A DNA stretch of 64,000 bases from contig NZ_QGTW01000007.1 in NCBI RefSeq assembly GCF_003182355.1, positions 206,723 to 270,722 of the forward strand, in the 5' to 3' direction. Positions 17,591 through 25,875 of this stretch are shown one piece after another (positions within the stretch are counted from its first letter, which is position 1; the number at the start of each line of letters is the position of its first letter). Position numbers and translations under genes: made by a program. The stretch comes from Cytobacillus oceanisediminis (GTDB lineage: Bacteria; Bacillota; Bacilli; Bacillales; Cytobacillaceae). Under the pieces are notes generated by a model. That model was not told the origin of the DNA, did not search any database, and saw only the letters and a program-made list of their open reading frames with translations.

Positions 17591-19858
17591 TTAGCCTAAT
17601 ATGAAATTGTCCTCTTCCAGCCCATAAAAATACAATCGGTGAAGCGGCCGTGTCATAGCAACATAAAGAAGCTTTATATCCAGCTCAGATTCTCTCGAAA
17701 ATTTCTCTTCAATCGACAGAACCATGACCGCATCAAATTCGAGCCCTTTGGCTAAATACGAGGGCACGATAACGATTTCATCCTTCGGAATGCTTTCCTG
17801 CTCCTGCAGCAGCTTAAAAGGCAGCTCTCCATGTTTCTCAAAAAGAGAGTGAAGGAGCTTGCAATCCTTCATCGTTTTTCCGATCACCGCAAATGTTTTA
17901 TAATCTTCTTCCTTTAATGAAGTTACCTGGTTTTCAAGCTGCTTTACAAGCTCTTGACCATCTTTTCTTTTTATAAACTCAGGGCTTTTTCCATGGCGGA
18001 CAACTGGTTCAACTTCGGGAAATGAATAGGGAAGCAGCTTTAACAATTCATTTGCTTTTTCCATAATTTCAATTGTCGTACGATAGCTTTTCTGGAGTTC
18101 GGTATAGGTTGCGCGGGGAAAAATATAATCAAGTACTTGCTCCCAGCTTGTTAGTCCCCTGTATGAGTGGATTCCCTGTGCCAGATCCCCGACAAGTGTA
18201 AACATATCAGTATCCAGCGCTTTTTTTAGAGAAAGAAGCTCCATAAAGCTATAGTCCTGTGCTTCATCGATAACTATATTTTTTGCCCGGAGCTCTTTAG
18301 GGATGCCAAAAAGGTTTTCCTGTAAATATAGCATTAAAGCAAGGTCTTCTCTCTCATAAACCTTTTTCTTAAATAATTTCTGATTGTACTCGCAAAGCAA
18401 GCCTGCATCTTCTTCTGATAACTTCCCTCCAGACATTTTTGATAGGCGGTCCGCATCCGCAAATAACTCCTTATAATATCGGATTAGGCTTTTTTTCGGA
18501 AATTGCTTCATATATTTTGGCACAGCGGTTCTTATGCTCTTCTTTATTTCTTCGAGCCTGTCTGCTTTTTTATCAAGGGCCTCTGAAACATATTCCCTTC
18601 TTTTATCCGGATCTTTCCCTCTGTAGAGGGCACGCTCAATCCGTTCATCATAATAGGTTTCAATTTTTTTTATGATGTTTTTCTTTTTCTTTGCCAGGTC
18701 ATTTTGAAGCACTGCTTTTAGTTTATCCAGCCTTCTATAAAGGGGAAGATACTGATAATCATCCTTAAAAAGCTGGATGAATTTTTTATGGCTGAACAGC
18801 CGGAACTTATCTACGGTAAAATCCTCTCCAGGGTAAAAACTCTTATAAATATCCTTTAAGTAATTGCTGAGTATGACTTGAAAGACAGGCGATCCTTTGA
18901 TGGACGAGGCCCAGGCAGCAAGCTGTGTTTCTTGGGTATCATTACTTTCAAGCAGCCTCACTAATTTGTTATCCTCAGCCATCGTGAGTTTCTCTCCCAT
19001 GCAAGACTGTACATATTCCTGATAGGTTGTCTGGCGGACTCTTTCTACACCAAGTTCCGGGAGTGCTTCTGAAATATAATCGATAAAGAGCCTGCTCGGT
19101 GCGAGAATCATAAGCTGCTCGGGGGCGAAATTTTCTTTGTACTGATAAATGAAGTAGCTTATCCTGTGCAGAGCAATCGTCGTTTTTCCGCTTCCCGCTG
19201 CTCCCTGCACAATGATAGGCTTATTTAAATCAGCACGAATAATTTTGTTCTGCTCTTCCTGAATCGTCGAGATAATTTCTGTGAGGCGGTTGCTTGAGCT
19301 TTTTGAAAGTGATTCCTGAAGCAATTCATCTGTTGTGGTTAAATCAATATCACGGATTTCATCAAGAATCCCGTCTTCAATCATAAATTGGCGCTTTAAT
19401 GAAAGATAACCATGAAAGCTTTCTTCATAGGAATCATACTGAACCTCTCCAAGCCTCCCTTCATAGTATAGATTGGCAATCGGAGACCGCCAGTCAACTA
19501 TAATCTGCTCTTGATTTTCACGGGAATATAAAGAGGTTTTTCCTATGTATAAGATTTCTTTTTCATTAAGGTCATCCCGAAGAAAATCAACCCTTGCAAA
19601 ATAAGGCTTTTTTCTGGCATTTTTCAATTGCTTTAATTCATCCTTGGACATTTCAAAAAAGCGGGCATTCGTTAATAATGAAGAATAACTCAAACTGGAT
19701 TCAAGCCAATCAATGTCTTCGAAAGCTTCTTTCATGTTCTCCTGGAACTTGTCTTTGCTGGATTCGGATGTCTTAATCACCACGTCAATATAACGTTTCG
19801 TGAATTCCAGCCGCTGAATCTCCTTTTGAAAATCGGGGTGCTCATGTTCAAATGACAT
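17591..19858 (-). CDS. helD: RNA polymerase recycling motor HelD (UvrD/Rep superfamily helicase)
   Basis: A 755-residue SF1 ATPase that binds RNA polymerase and releases stalled or post-termination complexes. The N-terminal coiled-coil arm (about 1-75) is typical of HelD. Walker A is GAAGSGKT (219-226), Walker B is VIDEAQDYSFMEL, then VGDLAQGIHSYRG (motif III) and LLYVAMTRPLHRLYF (motif VI). The ATG at 19856-19858 with AAGGAG is preferred; the frame extends 43 codons upstream into the GGTACC repeat. The length matches B. subtilis HelD (about 774). It is monocistronic. Confidence 0.93.
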   Translation of the reverse strand: MSFEHEHPDFQKEIQRLEFTKRYIDVVIKTSESSKDKFQENMKEAFEDIDWLESSLSYSSLLTNARFFEMSKDELKQLKNARKKPYFARVDFLRDDLNEKEILYIGKTSLYSRENQEQIIVDWRSPIANLYYEGRLGEVQYDSYEESFHGYLSLKRQFMIEDGILDEIRDIDLTTTDELLQESLSKSSSNRLTEIISTIQEEQNKIIRADLNKPIIVQGAAGSGKTTIALHRISYFIYQYKENFAPEQLMILAPSRLFIDYISEALPELGVERVRQTTYQEYVQSCMGEKLTMAEDNKLVRLLESNDTQETQLAAWASSIKGSPVFQVILSNYLKDIYKSFYPGEDFTVDKFRLFSHKKFIQLFKDDYQYLPLYRRLDKLKAVLQNDLAKKKKNIIKKIETYYDERIERALYRGKDPDKRREYVSEALDKKADRLEEIKKSIRTAVPKYMKQFPKKSLIRYYKELFADADRLSKMSGGKLSEEDAGLLCEYNQKLFKKKVYEREDLALMLYLQENLFGIPKELRAKNIVIDEAQDYSFMELLSLKKALDTDMFTLVGDLAQGIHSYRGLTSWEQVLDYIFPRATYTELQKSYRTTIEIMEKANELLKLLPYSFPEVEPVVRHGKSPEFIKRKDGQELVKQLENQVTSLKEEDYKTFAVIGKTMKDCKLLHSLFEKHGELPFKLLQEQESIPKDEIVIVPSYLAKGLEFDAVMVLSIEEKFSRESELDIKLLYVAMTRPLHRLYFYGLEEDNFILG

Positions 19859-19972
19859 ATGTTTCTCCTTCCCAAATTTTTTCAGCCGCAATGGAGAAAT
19901 ACATATGAGCGTACGGTGGGCAGAAAAATATATTATCAGAAAAGTCTGCATTGAGCAAGCGGGATAATTATT

Positions 19973-20002
19973 GGTACCTGGTACCACCCGAATTTTGTCG
20001 AA
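19973..20002 (+). repeat. 30-bp dispersed unit with GGTACC-T-GGTACC palindrome
   Basis: The unit is GGTACCTGGTACC followed by ACCCGAATTTTGTCGAA. The same 30 bases occur in inverted orientation at 50106-50135, differing only in the central base of the palindrome. It lies upstream of helD and of the small divergent ORF. Confidence 0.7.
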
Positions 20003-20078
20003 TTTCAGCTTTGATATACATTGGTATATAGTTTATTTTATAATGAAGGAAAAACTCACTTTTTAGGAGGTGATGGAG

Positions 20079-20171
20079 ATGGCAATTGTGATTGCATTGC
20101 CTGATACTGCAGCGTCTCATGCAAAGCCTGATATTGCTGGCGATACTTTGCATGAGGTGGTAATTTTTTAA
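20079..20171 (+). CDS. 30-residue peptide of unknown function
   Basis: ATG preceded by AGGAGGTGATGG, one of the strongest ribosome binding sites in the window. The peptide runs MAIVIALPDTAAS to LHEVVIF and stops in TAA. It has a hydrophobic start and an acidic middle and is not a typical membrane peptide. It lies 88 bp upstream of the HTH gene at 20260 and could be a leader peptide or a small functional protein. No homologue is recognised. Confidence 0.5.
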   Translation: MAIVIALPDTAASHAKPDIAGDTLHEVVIF

Positions 20172-20259
20172 ATTATATCGCCCATCAAGCTATCATTTCT
20201 GATATCGGCTTTGCACCTTATTGATTTTTAGATACAAAAATAATAAGGAGCTGGCAGAA

Positions 20260-20523
20260 ATGAGTTATGTAAAGGCAAATGCTGTTTTACCTGAAAACCT
20301 GATCGCGGAAATCCAAAAATATGTCCAGGGTGAGGCTATCTATATTCCAAAGCCCGAAAAGGCCCACCGTAAATGGGGTTCCCTCTCCGGGGCGAGAAAA
20401 GCTTTGGATGAAAGAAACCTGTCGATTAAACACTCTTTCAAGAACGGCAAAACAATCAGCCAATTAGCAGAGGAATATTACCTTTCCAGTGAAACGATCA
20501 AGAAGATTGTTTATAAAAATTAG
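20260..20523 (+). CDS. CD3324-family small helix-turn-helix protein
   Basis: An 87-residue protein. The N-terminal part (SYVKANAVLPENLIAEIQKYVQGEAIYIPK) and the C-terminal HTH (GKTISQLAEEYYLSSETIKKIVYKN) match the CD3324/Mor-like family of small putative transcription factors. The ATG at 20260 with AAGGAG is preferred to a frame start at 20221. The target is unknown. Its stop codon touches the left end of dispersed repeat copy C. Confidence 0.8.
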   Translation: MSYVKANAVLPENLIAEIQKYVQGEAIYIPKPEKAHRKWGSLSGARKALDERNLSIKHSFKNGKTISQLAEEYYLSSETIKKIVYKN

Positions 20524-20793
20524 GCTTTTTCGAAGTCATTATTAATTTTAGTACCTGTTGATTGGGGCGGAAGGTGCGAGATCCCCGAAAATGCATTTGC
20601 ATTTCCTTCGTTAGGTGCTTATCAAAGTCCTGCCAGGAGCTTGGAGAATCCAACGGAGCAAGAAAGATTGTTGAAAAGGAACTTATGGCCATTGGGAGAC
20701 CCCGCAGCTTGCACCGAGGAGGCTCCCGGACCGCCTGCGAAAAGCGATTTCTTGAGCGGAAATCAACAGGAAAAATTAACAGAGCCAAAAAAA
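20521..20793 (+). repeat. MITE-like dispersed repeat, copy C
   Basis: Begins at the HTH gene's stop and ends at TTAACAGAGCC. Shared interior blocks: TGTTGATTGGGGCGGAAGG, GAGATCCCCGAAAATGCATT, CAAAGTCCTGCC, GGAGGCTCCCGGACCGCC and GAGCGGAAATCAACA. Same orientation as copy B. Confidence 0.7.
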
Positions 20794-20802
20794 AAAGCTA
20801 TG

Positions 20803-20835
20803 AAAAGCACTGACCGATTTTGTTCAGTGCTTTTT
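20803..20835 (+). terminator. Terminator after repeat C
   Basis: AAAAGCACTGA (20803-20813) pairs with TCAGTGCTTTT (20824-20834), followed by T and ACC. It probably ends transcription of the HTH gene through the repeat. Confidence 0.75.
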
Positions 20836-20942
20836 ACCTGTACCGAGTTCATTTCCTAATTGTTTTATACATTTACAATATCAGGCAAATCTTTTAAAGT
20901 GAAAGAGATATGTTGGGTGCTGGATGTATAGGAGTGATGATA

Positions 20943-21581
20943 ATGGAACCTTTCATGAGAAATGATCAATACAATTTTATTAAGTCACAGGCACAGGTTT
21001 TAATTAATGGCCATGCTTCTGTAAATGATACTGGGGTGCTGAATGCACTGAAATCTCTTTCTGCAGAAAAGGTCTTTAGCCTTTTTGAAGAACTAACCGA
21101 AGACCAAAAACGGCTTCTTGATCCCATCATTGAGATAAAAGAAAGAGAGCAGGCCGAGGCATTCCTAGCCGAAATAAAAGGATATGTAATTCCTTTTAAA
21201 AATTTAACGGACCAATCCATCAAAAAGCTGTTCCCTAAAGCGAAAAAACTAAAAATGCCCGCACTCGAAGATATCGATTTCCGGGAAATCAGCTATTTGG
21301 GCTGGAATGATAAAGGCACCAACAGGAAGTATATAATCAGCCTGCAAAATGATAAATTGTCAGGTCTGCACGGAACTTTTAAGCCAACAAGCAAAAAAGG
21401 AATATGTGCTATCTGCAATAAGTTTGAAGAGATCGGCATGTTTCTGTCCGAAACAAAAGGATCTCAATTGGGCACATATACAAAAAGAGGCAATTACATC
21501 TGCCAGGACAGCCAAAAATGCAATGAAAATCTGACTTCACTGGACCAGCTTAACGATTTTGTCGGAAGGCTGAAAGGCTAA
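20943..21581 (+). CDS. FusB/FusC-family elongation factor G-binding protein
   Basis: A 212-residue protein of the FusB/FusC/Fbp family, which binds EF-G and helps release it from the ribosome; some members give fusidic acid resistance. It has an N-terminal helical domain (MEPFMRNDQYNFIKSQ) and a C-terminal treble-clef zinc finger with Cys155, Cys158, Cys187 and Cys193. The ATG at 20943 follows AGGAGTGATG; an upstream in-frame start at 20910 is less likely. The length equals that of FusB. A chromosomal housekeeping copy is more likely than an acquired resistance gene. Confidence 0.88.
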   Translation: MEPFMRNDQYNFIKSQAQVLINGHASVNDTGVLNALKSLSAEKVFSLFEELTEDQKRLLDPIIEIKEREQAEAFLAEIKGYVIPFKNLTDQSIKKLFPKAKKLKMPALEDIDFREISYLGWNDKGTNRKYIISLQNDKLSGLHGTFKPTSKKGICAICNKFEEIGMFLSETKGSQLGTYTKRGNYICQDSQKCNENLTSLDQLNDFVGRLKG

Positions 21582-21587
21582 AGACAC

Positions 21588-21620
21588 AAAAGGAGCCGCG
21601 CTTAACAGCAGGCTCCTTTC
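21588..21620. terminator. Bidirectional terminator between the EF-G-binding gene and gntK
   Basis: AAAGGAGCC (21589-21597) pairs with GGCTCCTTT (21611-21619), followed on the plus strand by CTTTT and on the minus strand by TGTGTC. Confidence 0.8.
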
Positions 21621-21622
21621 TT

Positions 21623-23167
21623 TTATCCCAGATATTTTCTTTGAAAATCAGCAATGCTTTTATATTCATTTTCAAACAGACGGGATAATCGGATATAAAT
21701 CGGCATTAACTCCCGATACACTTTCGCACTCTCTTCTTTTGGCTGATGGCTGTAAGTTGCACCAACCATGTCAGAGACGATATTCAGGTCTTCAATCTCA
21801 CCTAACGCATATAAACCAAGAATAGCCGCCCCAAGGCAGGAACTTTCATAGCTTTCCGGAACCACAACTTCCTGGTTGAAAATATCCGCCATCATCTGGC
21901 GCCATAGCTCTGACCTCGCAAATCCCCCGGTTGCCTGGATTCTCTTAGGTTCGCCTGTAAGCTCCTCCAAAGCAAGCAAAACGGTATACAAGTTATAAAT
22001 AACCCCTTCAAGCACAGAGCGGATCATATGCTCTTTCTTATGATGAAGGCTTAGACCGAAGAAAGATCCTCTTGCATTGGCATTCCATAAAGGTGCACGC
22101 TCACCGGTCATATATGGATGGAAAATTAGGCCGTCTGAGCCCGGTGCAACGCCTGATGCAATTTTAGTAAGGACATCATAGGGATCGATTCCGAGCCTCT
22201 TGGCTGTTTCAACTTCCGAAGCAGCAAATTCATCGCGCACCCAGCGGAAAAGCATGCCTCCATTATTTACCGGCCCGCCAATCACCCAGTGCTTTTCTGT
22301 AAGAGCATAACAGAAAATCCTGCCTTTCGGATCGGTTACCGGCTTATCAGTCACAGCACGGATCGCACCGCTTGTTCCAATAGTGACTGCAACAACTCCA
22401 GGGTCTATCGCATTAACACCCAGGTTGGAAAGAACGCCGTCACTGGCACCTGCAATAAATGGAGTATCCTTATCCAATCCCAAGAGCCTGCTGTATTCTT
22501 CCTTCATTCCTTTTACAGAAAAGGTAGTGGGAACAGGCTTTGAAAGTTTTTCATCTGATATCCCCGCAACTTTTAAAGCTCCTTCATCCCAATCGAGCTT
22601 TTCCAAATTGAACATTCCTGTTGCCGATGCAATTGAATAATCAACAATATATTCTCCAAACAACTTGTAAAAAACATACTCTTTAATGGAAATAAATTTA
22701 TAAGCACGCTGAAAAAGATCCTGCTGTTCATTTTTCAGCCAAACAAGCTTTGAAAGAGGCGACATTGGATGGATCGGAGTCCCGGTCCTTAAGTAAATTT
22801 CGTGGCCATTCATTTCCTGTTTAATCTTGTCTGCCCATTTTGCACTGCGGTTATCAGCCCAAGTGATGCTGTTAGTCAAAGGCTGGCCTTCTAAATCAAC
22901 TGCAATAACGCTATGCATTGCTGAACTGAAGGACACGCAAGTAACTTCCTCCGGGCTGACGTTAGCCTCCTTCATACACCCTTTAATGGTTCCAAGGACA
23001 GCCTGAAAGATCTCATCCGGTTCCTGTTCGGCCGTTGAAGGATTGGGTGTATGTAAAGGATACCCGATTGTAAATTTTCCAAGGACCTGCCCTTTATGAT
23101 CAAATAAAACCGACTTTGTGCTTGTTGTACCAATATCCGTCCCTATGACATATTTAGTCGCAGCCAT
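21623..23167 (-). CDS. gntK: gluconate kinase (FGGY family)
   Basis: A 514-residue FGGY-family sugar kinase phosphorylating gluconate to 6-phosphogluconate. The N-terminal nucleotide-binding signature is GTDIGTTSTKSVLFDHKG, and the C-terminal FGGY motif region is GGFARSELWRQMMADIF. The ATG at 23165-23167 with AAGGAG is chosen over a frame start at 23230. It is the last gene of gnd-gntP-gntK, and its length matches B. subtilis GntK. The substrate is inferred from the permease and dehydrogenase next to it. Confidence 0.93.
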   Translation of the reverse strand: MAATKYVIGTDIGTTSTKSVLFDHKGQVLGKFTIGYPLHTPNPSTAEQEPDEIFQAVLGTIKGCMKEANVSPEEVTCVSFSSAMHSVIAVDLEGQPLTNSITWADNRSAKWADKIKQEMNGHEIYLRTGTPIHPMSPLSKLVWLKNEQQDLFQRAYKFISIKEYVFYKLFGEYIVDYSIASATGMFNLEKLDWDEGALKVAGISDEKLSKPVPTTFSVKGMKEEYSRLLGLDKDTPFIAGASDGVLSNLGVNAIDPGVVAVTIGTSGAIRAVTDKPVTDPKGRIFCYALTEKHWVIGGPVNNGGMLFRWVRDEFAASEVETAKRLGIDPYDVLTKIASGVAPGSDGLIFHPYMTGERAPLWNANARGSFFGLSLHHKKEHMIRSVLEGVIYNLYTVLLALEELTGEPKRIQATGGFARSELWRQMMADIFNQEVVVPESYESSCLGAAILGLYALGEIEDLNIVSDMVGATYSHQPKEESAKVYRELMPIYIRLSRLFENEYKSIADFQRKYLG

Positions 23168-23289
23168 GTTAAATAATCTCCTTTCATATAGAAAAGTTAA
23201 ACAACTGTAAGTTTTAGTAACAATTCTCATTTACAATAGAAGAAGGAAGCAGCTCTATAAAGTCGCCCCTTCCTTCTCAACATTATATT

Positions 23290-24633
23290 TTAGGCAATAA
23301 AGAAGCCAAGTATAAATACTGTCGCAAATCCAACTAAAGCAATTAATGATTCCATTACCGTCCATGATTTCAGCGTATCTTTTACATCAAGGCCAAAGTA
23401 GCGGTTAACAAGCCAGAAACCTGAGTCATTTACGTGAGAGAAGATCGTTGCACCGGCAGCAATTGAGATAACAATTAGGCCCAGTACTGGTCCTTCGAGT
23501 CCCATCGTTTCAATGAGCGGCGCAATCAGGCCTGCTGCTGTAACCATCGCTACCGTCGCTGAACCTTGAGCAACACGAACGAATGTTGCAATTAAAAATG
23601 CCAGTAAAATTGGAGGCAGTGCAGAAGCAGCCATCATATCTCCCAAAACCTGTCCAACACCTGAATCAATAAGTACCTGCTTGAACACACCGCCGGCACC
23701 TGTCACAAGAATAATGATTCCAGCTGGCTCTAAAGACTTTGTTGCAATATCTTGTACTTCCTGGCGGGAGTAGCCGCGTTTAGTTCCAAGGCTATAGAAC
23801 GCCAATAATGTAGCAATGGTCAAAGCAACAAACGGATGTCCCATAAATGTAAAGAATGATCTAAGCGCATTCCCTTCCTCCAATAGAACGCCAGATACAG
23901 TGTTTACCAGAATAAGAACAAGCGGAATAAAAATAATGCTCGCAATAAGTCCAAAGCTTGGAAGCTCTTTATCATACTCTTTTTCTTCAATTTGCATGTA
24001 TTCAGGAACAGCTACATGAATTTTTTTCGCGATATATCTTCCAAATAACGGACCTGCAATAATCATAGAAGGAATACCGGCAATAACACCAAATAAGATG
24101 ACCCAGCCAAGATCCGCACCAATTAAATCTGCAACTGCAATCGGTCCTGGGGTCGGCGGGATGAAGCTGTGTGTAACAGCCAAACCAGCCAATAGCGGAA
24201 TACCATAGTAAAGCAATGATTTCCCTGTTTTCTTTGCCAACCCATAAACGATTGGTACCAGTATAATGAAACCAACATCAAAGAATACTGGAATCGCTAC
24301 GATAAAACCCGTAATACCAAGCGCCCATTGCGCTTTATCTTCACCGAATTTTTTAATCATTGTCTGTGCAAGCCGTTCAGCACCGCCTGACACCTCAAGC
24401 ATACGCCCAAACATCGCACCAAGACCAACAACAACCGCTACGAACCCCAGAGTTCCACCCATCCCGTTCTGGACTGACTGTATAACATCACCCAGTGGCA
24501 TTCCTGCGGCAATACCAACTAGCAAACTGACAAGCAGCAAAGCTACAAAAGCATGAAGCTTTGTTTTCATAACTAGGAATAATAGTGTAAAGATACCAGC
24601 CATAGCCACTAAAATCAACATTGAGCCTGACAT
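23290..24633 (-). CDS. gntP: gluconate:H+ symporter GntP
   Basis: A 447-residue integral membrane protein of the GntP family with about 12-14 hydrophobic segments. The conserved IPPTPGPIAVADLIGADLG and the C-terminal SHVNDSGFWLVNRYFGL motif are diagnostic of GntP. It imports gluconate with protons. It lies between gnd and gntK, with a cre-like site in its own 132-bp upstream gap, suggesting additional catabolite control. A GGGGGAAATG site precedes the start. Confidence 0.94.
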   Translation of the reverse strand: MSGSMLILVAMAGIFTLLFLVMKTKLHAFVALLLVSLLVGIAAGMPLGDVIQSVQNGMGGTLGFVAVVVGLGAMFGRMLEVSGGAERLAQTMIKKFGEDKAQWALGITGFIVAIPVFFDVGFIILVPIVYGLAKKTGKSLLYYGIPLLAGLAVTHSFIPPTPGPIAVADLIGADLGWVILFGVIAGIPSMIIAGPLFGRYIAKKIHVAVPEYMQIEEKEYDKELPSFGLIASIIFIPLVLILVNTVSGVLLEEGNALRSFFTFMGHPFVALTIATLLAFYSLGTKRGYSRQEVQDIATKSLEPAGIIILVTGAGGVFKQVLIDSGVGQVLGDMMAASALPPILLAFLIATFVRVAQGSATVAMVTAAGLIAPLIETMGLEGPVLGLIVISIAAGATIFSHVNDSGFWLVNRYFGLDVKDTLKSWTVMESLIALVGFATVFILGFFIA

Positions 24634-24653
24634 TTCATTTCCCCCTTTTATCG

Positions 24654-24667
24654 TTGAAGCGTTTTCA
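24654..24667. promoter_or_regulatory. cre-like site upstream of gntP
   Basis: TTGAAGCGTTTTCA matches the CcpA cre consensus TGWAANCGNTNWCA at 12 of 14 positions. Confidence 0.5.
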
Positions 24668-24765
24668 TTTTGTATAAAAAATAGAGATTGAAGTCTTTAT
24701 CTTTATTTAGCAGGGCCCTGGAAAACCAGCCTCTTTTTAGACAGGTCTTCCAGTTCCCTTGAAAT

Positions 24766-25662
24766 TTATTTCTTTTCTACTGCATGCCCGCCAAATTCAT
24801 TTCTTAAAGCAGCGACTACCTTACCTGAGAACGTATCCTCTTCCAATGAACGGTAACGCATCATTAGGGACATTGCGATCACAGGAGCAGCAGTTTGAAG
24901 ATCCAGCGCTGTTTCAACTGTCCATTTGCCTTCGCCTGATGAATGCATCACACCTTTAAGGCCATTAAGCTTTGCATCCTTTGAAAAAGCATTCTCGGTT
25001 AATTCCATCAGCCATGAACGAATGACAGAACCGTTATTCCAAACTTTGGCGACTTTTTCATAATCATAATCAAACGGACTTTTTTCAAGGATTTCAAAAC
25101 CTTCAGCAATGGCCTGCATCATGCCATACTCGATTCCGTTATGTACCATTTTTAGAAAATGGCCGCTTCCTGCTCTGCCGGCATACAAATAGCCGTTTTC
25201 AACTGTTATATCCTTAAAGATCGGCTCAATCGTTTTGAATACGTCTGCATCTCCGCCAATCATGGTGCATGCGCCGTTGCGGGCGCCTTCCATGCCGCCG
25301 CTTGTTCCGCAGTCAAAGAAATAAATTCCTTTTGCCTGCAGCATTTCCGCCCGGCGCAATGATTCCTTATAATTGGAGTTTCCTCCGTCAATTAGGATAT
25401 CCCCTTCTTCAAGCAGAGCAGATGTTTCCTCAATAACTGCCTCTGTAATATCGCCTGCAGGTACCATCAGCCACAACACACGCGGCTTTGAAAGACTGCT
25501 GACCAATTCTTTAACTGATGAAACTCCCTGAATTCCTTCAGCGGATATTTTTTCGCTTAAACTGCTGTCTTTATCAAAAGCTACTACTTCATGCCCATGA
25601 TCTTTCAGATTCAGGGATAAGTTGTAGCCCATCTTTCCAAGACCAATCATTCCTACTTGCAT
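24766..25662 (-). CDS. gnd: 6-phosphogluconate dehydrogenase, decarboxylating (short YqeC type)
   Basis: A 298-residue member of the short 6-phosphogluconate dehydrogenase class, converting 6-phosphogluconate to ribulose-5-phosphate and CO2. The nucleotide-binding motif is GMIGLGKMGYNL at the N-terminus; GTSGGMEGA and KMVHNGIEYGMMQAIAEGFE carry the catalytic Lys and substrate residues. The ATG at 25660-25662 follows AGGAGG; the frame extends further upstream without a site. It is the first gene of the gnt cluster. It is shorter than GntZ (about 468 residues) of B. subtilis. Confidence 0.92.
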   Translation of the reverse strand: MQVGMIGLGKMGYNLSLNLKDHGHEVVAFDKDSSLSEKISAEGIQGVSSVKELVSSLSKPRVLWLMVPAGDITEAVIEETSALLEEGDILIDGGNSNYKESLRRAEMLQAKGIYFFDCGTSGGMEGARNGACTMIGGDADVFKTIEPIFKDITVENGYLYAGRAGSGHFLKMVHNGIEYGMMQAIAEGFEILEKSPFDYDYEKVAKVWNNGSVIRSWLMELTENAFSKDAKLNGLKGVMHSSGEGKWTVETALDLQTAAPVIAMSLMMRYRSLEEDTFSGKVVAALRNEFGGHAVEKK

Positions 25663-25705
25663 AAAAGCCTCCTGGATGAAGAAAATTTTTTTCATTTGTG
25701 ATTTC

Positions 25706-25733
25706 ATTATACAAAATATTTTTCTATTTGCAA
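25706..25733 (-). promoter_or_regulatory. promoter of the gnd-gntP-gntK operon
   Basis: On the minus strand TTGCAA (-35, 25728-25733), a 16-bp spacer and TATAAT (-10, 25706-25711). The -35 overlaps the cre-like site at 25729-25742. Confidence 0.65.
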
Positions 25734-25757
25734 TCGTTTTCAAAAAAATATTTTTCT
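25713..25757. promoter_or_regulatory. paired AT-rich direct repeat, candidate RpiR operator
   Basis: AAAATATTTTTCT occurs at 25713-25725 and again at 25745-25757, 32 bp apart (about three helical turns), flanking the cre-like site between the divergent promoters. Each half is itself near-palindromic. Binding by the adjacent RpiR regulator is inference. Confidence 0.5.
25729..25742. promoter_or_regulatory. cre-like site in the gnd/rpiR intergenic region
   Basis: TGCAATCGTTTTCA matches TGWAANCGNTNWCA at 13 of 14 positions. It overlaps the -35 boxes of both divergent promoters. Confidence 0.65.
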
Positions 25758-25765
25758 TTTATAAT
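25737..25765 (+). promoter_or_regulatory. promoter of the rpiR regulator gene
   Basis: TTTTCA (-35, 25737-25742), a 17-bp spacer and a perfect TATAAT (-10, 25760-25765). Confidence 0.55.
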
Positions 25766-25875
25766 AGAATTAGAATTTAGAAAGCGTTTTACCTAAAAGA
25801 CTCCTACCTTCGCCTTAATGATTTTTTCACTAATATCGGATTTCATAATAAAATTTATTCTAGGGAGCTGCCCAT

